Below are positions 55,788 through 64,000 of a DNA stretch of 64,000 nucleotides, piece after piece. This stretch comes from Hypericum androsaemum (lineage: Eukaryota; Streptophyta; Magnoliopsida; Malpighiales; Hypericaceae). A program made the translations under genes and the position numbers. The notes beneath the pieces are model-generated. The model was not told where the DNA came from. It worked only from the letters and a program-made list of their open reading frames with translations, and made no database searches. The stretch's first letter is position 1; the number at the start of each line of letters is the position of its first letter. Location: the NCBI GenBank assembly GCA_963995505.1, contig OZ023186.1:2852001-2916000 (forward strand). The letters run 5' to 3'.

Positions 55788-57146
55788 ATGTCGGATCACG
55801 GCGCGAAGTTTGCTCTTGTGAAGTTCGATGGCTCATCGAATTTTGAGTTATGGCAAAAGCGTGTCAAGGATCTCCTCGTGCAATAAGGTATGGTCATCGC
55901 GGTCTCGGAGAAGAAGCCCGAGAAGATGGAGGAGCAAAAGTGGAAGGAGATGGGGGCCAAGGCGGTGGCGACAATTCGCTTGTGCTTGGCGGATGATGTG
56001 ATGTATCACGTCATAGATGAGGAGTCACCGACTGAGGTATGAAAAAAATTGGAGGCAAGGTATATGTCTAAGTCTTTGTCGAACAAGTTTTATCTTAAGC
56101 AAAGAGTGTACGGGCTCAAGATAAAGGAGGGCTCGGATTTGAGCCAACACATTAATGGTTTCAGTCAACTTGTGAGCGACTTGAGAAAGGTTGATGTGAA
56201 GTTCGAGGAAGAAGACAAGGCATTGTTGCTGTTGAATTCCTTACTGGGTTCCTACGATAATTTGGTTACAACCCTAACTTGGGAGAAGGAGTGGTGCTGG
56301 AGGATATCACGAGTGCTTTGCTAAGGTATCATCAAAGGAGAAAAACTGACGATGATCAAATAGTAGGGCTAGTTGTGAGGGGTAGCCATGATCATTGAGG
56401 AAAAGATGGAAAAGGATCCAAGTCGTAGTCAAAGAGGTTCAAAGGAAATTGTTTTGAGCGGAGAAAAAGGGCATGTGAAGAAGGATTGTTCAAGAAGAAC
56501 TCAGAATCGCGAGGAAAAAGGATCAGATTCCGTGAATATGGCCTCATATTCGGATGGGTCGGATGATGATGTTCTTTTTGACTTATCAGGTCTAAAGCAT
56601 TCCGATTTTTGGATTTTGGATAACACTTGCTTTTTTCATATGACGCTCAAGAGAGGGTTGTTCGAAATCTACAAGTTCGTTGATTTAAGTATGGTGATCT
56701 TCTACTTGTAGAATTGCTGACATAGGTGATATCCGGATCAAGATGTGGGATGGTGTTGAGAGGAAGTTGTGTGGGGTTAGGCATGTTCCGAAGTTTGAGA
56801 GAAATTTGATCTCATTAGGAGCCTTGGACTATAGCGGGTATGGCTATAAGGTAGTAGGCGGGCTAATTGCTGTGGAGAAGGATGCTGTGGTGGTGATGAA
56901 GGGTGAAGGGATGCTAGGAACACTTACATATTAGTGAGGAACACAGTTGTAGGTGGAGTCACCTCGTTGGATTCCGATGGAGGGGAGAAAAGCTCTTGTG
57001 TGATGAAGCAAAGGCTTGACATGGATGGTTTGAGTGGAGTTAGGATTTGCGGGGACAAAGTTAGCAAGTTCTCGCTATGGTTGTCTAAAGAGACGTGCAC
57101 GTCAAAGATGTTAGGTAGATTTTGCATCGGGAATGTGAAGCTGTAG
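55788..57146 (+). pseudogene. Decayed gag and protease of copy 2
   Basis: The gag begins MSDHGAKFALVKFDGSSNFE, but has TAA in place of a Gln codon at about 55882 and TGA in place of a Trp codon at about 56039. Later fragments keep ARYMSKSLSNKFYLKQRVYG, a zinc-knuckle end GEKGHVKKDC followed in the same frame by protease sequence (WILDNTCFFHM, where the usual D-S/T-A/G site has changed to DNT), and HVPKFERNLISLGALD. Continuity of the knuckle and protease frame shows that gag and protease were originally one polyprotein. Confidence 0.8.
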
Positions 57147-57668
57147 GTAGTACTAAGGGAGAATCAAGTATCTCACTCAAGGCCGAACGGTGGAGTTTGT
57201 GGTATGTCGAGGATTCTACTTGGTGGAACAAAAGGTTGTCCTTTGTATGCTATGGCACGTAGCATTGGTTTGAGGTAAAAGGGTTCAACAGATAAGCAGT
57301 TCAAGGTTGCGGAGTATGGGATTGACCAAAAAATAGAGGGCACGTCTATTGGTCACAGGGTTGCTTCAGCAGGTGGACTTGCTAGTTGGAATTCGATAGA
57401 GGTTGGAAGAAATAAGCCTAGCAAACTCTGGAGTTGCTCGAGTTTGAGGGTCTGCTCCAAGTGAATAAACAATATTTGTGAGAAAGTTGAGATTGTTTTA
57501 TTGATGGTAGTGTATCTATGGTTCGAGGTGGAGTCGATAGAGTCAATTGGTTTTGTAGGACTTCGTGTTTCTCCAAGGGACGATTTCTTGTCAAGGTGGA
57601 GTTTGTTGAAGTTCGGGTGTAGCTTCATGGTTCTTCACAAGGGATGAATTCTCGCCAAAGGTGGAGAT

Positions 57669-57991
57669 TGTTGGAGTTGGCAATAATTTTGCCTAAGTTG
57701 GTGATCGCCAACTTGCTTGCGATCGCAAGTAGCGATATGCATATTTTTCCAGTTTAGTTTCGACTCTTGTTTCAGACTTCTAATTCGACCTAGATAGGTT
57801 TCTTGTACACCAAGGGTTCGTCTATTATATAAGGATGTGTTACCCTAGGATTATGCATTGCTTTGTGACTTGGATCCATCAATAAAAGATCTTTTTTCTC
57901 CAAGTGAACATAGGCATTAGGCTGAACCATATAATCTCTTATGTTTGTGTTCTTTTTTTATTTTGTTCTCGAAGTTACTGAATTTCTAACA
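57669..57991 (+). repeat. 3' LTR of gag-protease element copy 2
   Basis: 323 bp. It includes a palindrome-rich insertion GGTGATCGCCAACTTGCTT / GCGATCGCAAGTAGCGA that is missing from the 5' LTR. Confidence 0.82.
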
Positions 57992-57996
57992 TTCAG

Positions 57997-58424
57997 TAAG
58001 CGAGGCAGGGAGGACAACGACTGTGTGTTGACCTCGGCATTCAAGAAGGTGCTGGCATTCGATCTGAACTTCCCATCGTCGGAAGCGGATCCCTTCAACA
58101 TCGGGGATGGGTTGCTGCTCTCTACCGCCAAGGATGGGTTGCTGCTCGAAGGAAAGAGGTCTTCTCTAATCTCTCCTTCTTTCTAAGAAGGAATATATTC
58201 TGAGCTCTATGAGAGAAAAAAAGAAAAAATTGGGTCGCCTGTATCAAGGTAAAATATGAGAGTCGGGCAACTTTCTTCCCCTAATGGGAGAGAGAAGGTG
58301 AGAGAGGAGAGAGGCAAAAAAGGAGAGAAAAGAAAAGAGATGAGAAGGTGGAGATATGCCATGTCATCGTATTTTGCTGATGTGGTAGGTTTACATGGCC
58401 GGACAGAATTCGGGCAGGTCCGGG
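57997..58424 (+). other. Possible captured EAR-motif gene fragment and purine-rich DNA
   Basis: The frame at about 57993-58186 reads ...SKRGREDNDCVLTSAFKKVL and then AFDLNFPSSEADPF. FDLNFP resembles the EAR repressor motif (DLNxxP) of plant transcription factors. Downstream is a GA-rich run and then the inverted repeat at 58425. This is consistent with an exon carried in a Mutator-like element whose left end was lost, but the match is only six residues. Confidence 0.3.
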
Positions 58425-58557
58425 CAAGTCCGAACAGTTGTCCGTGGACCTAAGTGATGTTAATTAGCTGCGGTTTGACTCGATTGATGGGTTTTATACC
58501 ACAGGATACTAAAGTAATTTTTTGCGATACCATAGGGTACTAAAATAGACTTTTCCC
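58425..58557. repeat. Mutator-like terminal repeat (right mate of 40129-40286)
   Basis: The reverse complement begins GGGAAAAGTCTATTTTAGTA and continues to TTAACATCACTTAGGTCCACGG, matching 40129 onward with moderate drift. No left mate is seen close by. Confidence 0.65.
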
Positions 58558-58859
58558 TATATTTTAGGATGAAGACACTTTAATACCCTATATTGGTTTT
58601 GTATCCTATATTGTATATAGGACTACTCTCAAATTTAATAAGAGGATGTACGCTTTAATCAACTAGAGAAACGACTTGAAACCAAGGTTTTAAAAAATGC
58701 TGTTTGATTGGCGGTCTGACCGGTCGGACTGTAAATCAGTGCTTATACCGTATTTGTTTTGGTGGTAAGGACACCCACTTCATGAACTAGACAAATTCTG
58801 GTCAAACCGCCCAGTTGGCACGAAAATTTGACCCAGAATTTGACCCAGACAAATCATCA
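58558..58859 (+). other. Sequence before the decayed Copia, possibly part of its 5' LTR
   Basis: It ends ...AATCATCA directly before a Met-tRNA primer site, so its right part should be the end of a 5' LTR. It does not match the LTR of the Copia at 30 kb, and its left end cannot be placed. Confidence 0.4.
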
Positions 58860-59262
58860 TGGTATCAGAGCTCTAGATAGGTCTAATCTAGAGACGATAC
58901 TGTTATGCTTCAGCTGGTTCAACTTGGTGGAGCTATTTTCCACTTCAAAGCTTTATTTCTGGAGGTGTAATGGCTTCTTCTCCAGTTATTCCCGATTGCC
59001 AAGGTCCGATGGCCGGAGACTCGCGAGCACTTTCTTCGTCGGAGAGTTTGCTCTATTACCTATATCTAGGTGAGAATCCTGCTCTAGTACTTGTTACTCC
59101 GCCGTTGAATGCTTCGAACTATCTTAGTTAGAATAGATCGATGAGGCGCATTTTAAGGTCTAAGAAAAAAGGCCAATGGTGGATGGATCTGTGCCTCCAC
59201 CTGATTTGTATGATGACTGGGAAGGATGTAATAGTATGGTGATTAGCTGACTTGTTGGATCC

Positions 59263-60027
59263 ATGGAACCTTCGATTGCTAAGAGCGTTAGTTGTTTGGA
59301 GACTACTGCAGACATTTGGAAGGATCTGAAAGCTCGTTTAGGTCGCGGTGATTCTATGAAAATAGCTAGGTTACAGATGGAACTATGTTCTCTTCAACAG
59401 GGAGCCTTATCTGTGACGGATTATTTCACAGCTTTTAGGACGTTATGGGATCAATTCTGTGAGTTTCGTCCATTACCTCTCTGTAAATGTGTAGATACTG
59501 AGAAAGGATCTACAGCTTGTGAAGCAGTTAGAACTTCAAAGCTCTATCAAGAGAATGATGAGTTGATTACGTTTCTCATTGGACTTAATGAGAACTATAG
59601 CACCGTGACATCACAGATCATGCTAATGGATCCTCTTCCCGATGTCAATCGTGCATTGTTTCTTGCTTTGCAACATGAACATCAGCTGTTGAATGCAATT
59701 ACAGTGAATCTGAGTATAGGACCTAGAGTAAATGCAAGTTTAGGTGTTGCAAATGTTGTTCCTAATGTTGGTACGGCATTACAAGTGTCTGGTAATGTCA
59801 AGAAAGTATGGAATGGGAATAGGAAACTAGCAGTGTGTACATATTATGGCAAGGAAGGCCATACGATTGAGAAGTGTTATCGAAAGCACGGGTTTCCACC
59901 CAACTTTAAGTTCACAAACAATAACTCTAGTTATGGATCCAACTCCAGACCATACAATGGTGCTTCTGCTAGTTCTACTTCTGGAAATGTTGGTTCATAC
60001 ATGGGATATTCCCATATTTCTAACTAG
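59263..60027 (+). pseudogene. Copia gag fragment of the decayed element
   Basis: 254 residues homologous to the gag of the 30-kb Copia (LQMELCSLQQGALSVTDYF; FLIGLNENYSTVTSQIMLMD). The knuckle's second Cys has become Tyr (CTYYGKEGH). The true start lies upstream of stops near 59130-59250, so it is broken at its 5' end. Confidence 0.85.
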
Positions 60028-61178
60028 GTTACAGCAGAAGGCATGAAGGAAGTGAACGAGGGTCTAGCCAACTTGGCTCTGACTCCTGAGCAGTAATCCA
60101 AGTTGATTGCATTAGTTCAACACTCAACCACAAGCCATAGGGAACATCCTACCAAGCATTTACCTGTGCCAGATTCTTCTCAGACTCCTGCCAATTATAT
60201 TTCAGTTATCAATTTTCTATTTCCTCATAGAGCTTGTCTTTCTTCAACTTCTTTGAGTTCTTGAATTTTAGACTCCGGAGCTTCTGACCATATAGCATGT
60301 AGTCAACAATTTTATATAGAAATCTACCATGTTTCTGATATAGTAATCACTTTACCTAACCATCAAACTACTGCAGCTACACATCGAGGTACAGTTAAGC
60401 TTTTTGAGGACATTTTTCTCCTCAATGTCCTTCTTATACCTTCTTTTCATTTTAATCTCATTTATGTCAGTCAATTGACCACTTGCTTCCCTTTTCAACT
60501 CTGTTTTAAAGCTAATGTCTATCTTATCCAGAACCTAATGAGTTCGAGAGTGATTGGTAGTGCCGTGGAATCACAAGGCCTTTACACCCTTGACCTTCAC
60601 TTTTCACCTCAGCAATTGCCATTACCTAACTCTATTGTAGCTTCCAATTATAGTACTTCAGATTTCAACATATGGCATTGTCGTTTAGGCCATATCCCTT
60701 ACCAAAACTTCAGATCATTGAGAATAAAGATCCTTTAGTTCGATCTAAGACTTTAAAGTATTGTAAGATAGGTCACTATGCCAAACATAGGCGATTGGCA
60801 TTTCTAACTAGTGAATTGGTGGCTGTAGAACCTTTTGAATTGTTGCATATTGATGTTTGGAGTAAATATGCTACTCTTACTTATAATGGATGTTCATACT
60901 TTGTCACTATCGTAGATGATCATACTTGATATACATAGTTATATCTCATGAAGGATAAAAGCAGTAGTTCCAAGGTTATCTCAGATTTCTGCTCTCTGAT
61001 TGAAACCCAGTTTAGTAAGACAGTCAAGAAAATACAGACTGATCAAGGAAAGGAGTTTTTGATGACCATTTTCTTTAGTCAAAAGGGTATAATCCATGAA
61101 ACCAGCTGTGCTTATACCCTACAGTAGAATGGTAGGGTAGAAAGGCGACATCAAACTATTTTAAACATAGCTAGAGCA

Positions 61179-62150
61179 TTGCTTATGCAAGCTGGATTAT
61201 CTACTGGATGTTGGGGAGATACGGTGCAGCACGATGTCTATTTGATGAATAAAATCCCTTCCACTACCCTACATAACGAGCCCCCACGTGAGTTGCTGTA
61301 TAGACGACCTCCAGCTTATGGTCATCTTCGAATTTTTGGTTGTCTATGTTATGCTGCTACCCCTGCTGGCCATAGAACCAAATTAGCACCATGGGCAAGA
61401 CAATATGTCTATTTGGGGATTCCTATTAGAATCCAGGGCTATAGGATTTATGACTTGGCTACCCATCAAACCATAGTGTCCCGTGATGTGATTTTCTATG
61501 AGACGATCTTTCCATTCAAAGATAAGTCAGTCTATGAAGATCACCATTTCCAACCCTTTTCCCCATCTGATTTGGTATTGCCAGTTCCTTTTAACACTCA
61601 CACACATCCACTTATCCCTCCTTATATATCTCCAGACATTGCTCCCACACCTGCATCGACTAATATACCTTTTGACCCTGCAGCAGATCTTTGTCATTCC
61701 CCTATTTCCACAGCAGACCTTAGTCCTACCCCTGTACTTGCTGCCCCTGACCCATCTTTACCACTTCTTACCGATCCTAATCCTCAACCACTTACAAGAA
61801 AATCAACCCGAACCCATACCATCCCACATTATCTCAACGATTATGACCATGTTGTGATTCCATCGCGCTCATATAATCACTCTCCAAGGCACGCACTTTC
61901 TTCTTCTTCCTGCTCTGTTTTAACACCATATCCCATTCATAGTTACTTCACATACCAACATCTCTCATCTAGATATCAAATCTTTACGTGTTCTGTTGCT
62001 AGTCATGTTGAGCCTCGCAACTATACTGAATCCATTAGGGATGAGTGTTGGGTTACTGCAATGAACTTGGAGTTACAGACACTTGCTCAGAATAATACCT
62101 GGATCCTTACTGATTTGCCTTCTGGCAAGAAGCCCGTTGGTACCAAATAG
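61179..62150 (+). pseudogene. Copia integrase C-terminus to reverse transcriptase start, decayed element
   Basis: 323 residues starting in the integrase core region (GCWGDTVQHDVYLMNKIPS). GHLRIFGCLCYAATPAGHRTKL is the integrase C-terminal region, followed by a Pro/Thr-rich linker and NTWILTDLPSGKKPVGTK at the start of reverse transcriptase, ended by a stop in place of a Trp codon. Confidence 0.85.
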
Positions 62151-62779
62151 ATTTATAAAATTAAACATAAGGCTGATGGAAGTGTAGAACGATTCAAGAC
62201 CAGGTTGGTTACACTCAATCCTTGGGTATCGATTTCTTTGAGATTTTTAGCCCTGTTGCTAAAATGTCCACGGTATGAGTTTTACTGGCAGCAGCTATTC
62301 ATAAAGGCTGGATTTTGCACCAGTTGGACGTCAACAATGCGTTCTTATATGGGGAGTTGGATGAAGAAGTGTATATGAAGATTTTGCCGGGTCTGATTGT
62401 TGCCCCAGCAGATAGCAGGAAGGTTTGTAAATTGTAGAAATCGTTTTATGATCTCAAGCAAGCTTGTCGGCAATGGTTTGCCAAGCTCAAGTCTATTCTA
62501 TTGGCTTTTGGTTATACTCAGTCTTCTTGTGACTACTCTCTCTTCACTCGAGAGACTACTGATACATTCACAGTCCTTTTGGTTTATGTGGATGACATCA
62601 TCTTGGCAGGGAACTCTTCTTCTGCTATAGCTGCTACTCAAGCTCATCTGGAGCTTACTTTGAAGTTGAAGGATTTGGGTCCACTTCAGTATTTCCTTGG
62701 GTTATAACTTGCACGCAGCTCTGCTGGCTTACATCTTAGCCAAAAAAAGTATACGCTAGATATTCTTCAAGATGTTGGG

Positions 62780-63195
62780 GTAAACTTGAAATTTTAGACT
62801 CGATTTTTTCGGCCAAAAAAAAACCCAAATTGTAAAAAAAAAAAATCAATCCAAAGCCAAGGTCTAAAAATTGTTGTTTCCCCTGACCTCCGAAATCACG
62901 ATTCAGCTTCCCGGACCTCCCCAACTCCGACCTCCCGCGGTGGTTCGTTAGGTAACCAGCTCTCTCTCTCCGTCACCTTCTCTCTCTCTCTCTCTCTCTC
63001 TCCCCCGTCAGTGTAGATTTCTTATGTGGCTATTTGGAGAGGGGGCTACTCCATGAGGGGAGTTCGTGGTTTTCCAGAAATTTCCTTCCCCCGTAAGGGA
63101 ACCAAGAGAACTGCATGCAATCAAGATGAGGTCCTCTTCTCTTTTTTTTTTGAGAGAATAAAAGAGAAGAGAGGAGCGTTACCCTTTTGCTATAT
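62780..63195. other. Junction between decayed Copia and the sHSP/F-box flank
   Basis: A-rich and then C/T-rich sequence with a (CT)n run at about 62976-63002. No gene is recognised. The F-box gene expected by comparison with units 1 and 2 is missing here. Confidence 0.45.
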
Positions 63196-63850
63196 AGGCT
63201 ATAGCTGTGTTTTCTCTTTTCTGCCCCCACTTTTTTTTTTAGGATTTGTACACAAAATTTTTTACTAAATTAGAATAAATTTATCGCAAGTTAATTTTAG
63301 TGATTGTTGATTTATGCCACAACTTTTTATGATCATGAATACGGTCTAACATTAATGAATTATAACTTAGAACCATTAAATTTTATTAATTCAGAAATTT
63401 TGGTTAATTAATAAATTAACTATTTGTTTTTTAGGAATAAATTAACTATTTGTTAATTTCAAGTAGATTGGAGTTGTTCTTTCGGTATAAAATTAGTGTC
63501 TGTTGTGTGTGCTAAGAGTTTTCTATAATAATAGAAAGAATTGGAGACCTAATCCACTTAGTTCTGATTTTTTAATCTAAAAAGGTACAACGTTCCATTA
63601 ATATTATGCTAGAACTTTGAGCTCTCAGAATTTAGTTTTCATCGATATTAAAACCGATCTTATTTCGTATACGAATTTTCCAGCACCATCTAGACACGCT
63701 CGAACTCCCATATTCATAATAACACTTTACCTTAACTTTTTTTTTCCGGTCAGGACTTTACCTTAACTTTAATCGGCCCCGACAAGAATTGTCCGGGTTG
63801 AACCAGAAGTGTCTGGCTCTTCCTCCATCCTTCTTCAAAAGAAGATTTAC
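63196..63850 (+). repeat. Third copy of the F-box/sHSP divergent flank
   Basis: Starting at GGCTATAGCTGTGTTTTCTC the sequence follows 53900-54590 (TGATCATGAATACGGTCTAA, AACTATTTGTTAATTTCAAG, AGAATTGGAGACCTAATCC). In the other copies this flank lies between an F-box gene and an sHSP promoter. Here only the sHSP side remains. Confidence 0.8.
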
Positions 63851-63885
63851 AAGAACGAGAAGACTCCTGCTTTCTACTATAAATA
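63803..63885 (+). promoter_or_regulatory. Promoter of a fourth sHSP gene running off the right edge
   Basis: CCAGAAGTGTCTGG (63804-63817) matches the HSE-like site of sHSP3, and TATAAATA (63878-63885) lies in the same CTACTATAAATAGAGACCC context. The following leader (GTTTCCCATCAACC, GAGCCTTCTAGCCATTAAC) aligns with the sHSP3 leader up to the window end. By that alignment the ATG should lie a few to a few tens of bases beyond 64000. Confidence 0.75.
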
Positions 63886-64000
63886 GAGACCCTAACCCAC
63901 GTTTCCCATCAACCTGAAGAACATAGAACACGAGCCTTCTAGCCATTAACAACCACTCCCAAAACAAAATACATATTCCTCGAAGCTCTCGTTTCCGAGT

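Larger units (their letters stand above)
55477..57991 (+). mobile_element. Short Copia-derived LTR element keeping only gag and protease (copy 2)
   Basis: LTRs at 55477-55761 and 57669-57991 begin TGTTGGAGTTGGC and end (C/T)TAACA. The flanks are TTCAA (55472-55476) and TTCAG (57992-57996), a target duplication with one mismatch. TGGTAGCAGAGC after the 5' LTR is a variant Met-tRNA primer site. The interior follows the same order as copy 1: gag, zinc knuckle, protease, pre-integrase, non-coding tail, with no integrase or reverse transcriptase. The LTRs differ by many substitutions and an insertion of about 40 bp, so it is older than copy 1 of the large Copia. Confidence 0.85.
58860..62779 (+). 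mobile_element. Decayed Ty1/Copia retrotransposon, 3'-truncated
   Basis: The primer-binding site TGGTATCAGAGC (58860-58871) is followed by gag (59263-60027 is the longest open piece, with MEPSIAKSVSCLETTADIWK and a zinc-knuckle relic CTYYGKEGHTIEKC), the protease site ILDSGASDHI (about 60270), pre-integrase WHCRLGHIP, integrase pieces, the integrase C-terminus (61179-62150) and reverse transcriptase with VYVDDIILAG (about 62583). It stops at about 62779 in the reverse transcriptase C-terminus, with no RNase H and no 3' LTR. More than eight in-frame stops and shifts are visible. It is related to the Copia at 30-35 kb over its coding length. Confidence 0.88.

Noticed and set aside
1..64000. CRISPR arrays, operons, ribosome-binding sites, replication origins
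   Set aside because: The DNA is plant nuclear. Tandem repeats seen are LTR-internal or microsatellites, not spacer-repeat arrays.

Overview
The window reads as nuclear DNA of a flowering plant, most likely a eudicot. It has spliced genes with GT-AG introns, AT-rich intergenic DNA with GC-rich exons, plant-only families (OEP16, type 2 metallothionein, fasciclin-like arabinogalactan protein, DUF4378/TRM protein, F-box/FBA proteins, class I small heat-shock proteins) and many plant transposons. The species cannot be fixed from the sequence alone. No tRNA, rRNA or CRISPR was seen.

Left part (1-24 kb). The minus strand opens with exon 1 of TIM9, whose remaining exons lie off the left edge. A Mutator-like element carrying an AMP-deaminase-like exon follows, then the six-exon OEP16 gene, an Emigrant/pogo-like element, a solo LTR (6130-7111) and a compact Copia-derived element that keeps gag and protease but no integrase or reverse transcriptase (7921-10573). 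Next come a three-exon type 2 metallothionein (minus), two Mutator-like elements with 9-bp target duplications, and a four-exon DUF4378/TRM gene (minus, 19452-22124).

Middle part (23-43 kb). This is gene-poor. It holds a 199-bp fold-back, a hAT-like MITE, a Mutator-like element split by a young and nearly complete Copia retrotransposon (30211-35660, minus, 5-bp target duplication GAGTC, LTRs 3/428 different, one in-frame stop), two long solo LTRs (36890-38824 and 40287-41561), a deleted LINE relic and another Mutator-like element.

Right part (43-64 kb). An intronless FLA4-like gene is followed by a duplicated cluster of class I sHSP and F-box/FBA genes in the order sHSP1(-), F-box1(-), sHSP2(-), F-box2(-), sHSP3(+). 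A fourth sHSP promoter (+) ends at the window edge before its start codon. The sHSP promoters have TATAAATA boxes and share an HSE-like CCAGAAG core. A second copy of the gag-protease-only element and a decayed Copia sit between sHSP3 and the fourth sHSP. The F-box gene expected there is missing, but its upstream flank is recognisable.

The genes do not form one pathway. TIM9 and OEP16 belong to organelle protein/solute import, metallothionein and sHSPs to metal and heat stress, FLA4 to the cell wall, TRM to microtubules, and F-box proteins to SCF ubiquitin ligases. The unifying theme is transposon-driven remodelling: nested insertions, captured exons, solo LTR formation and a tandem segmental duplication that amplified a heat-stress gene pair. 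I found no clear new biochemical system. The best candidates for a second look are the short gag-protease elements and the sHSP/F-box duplication.
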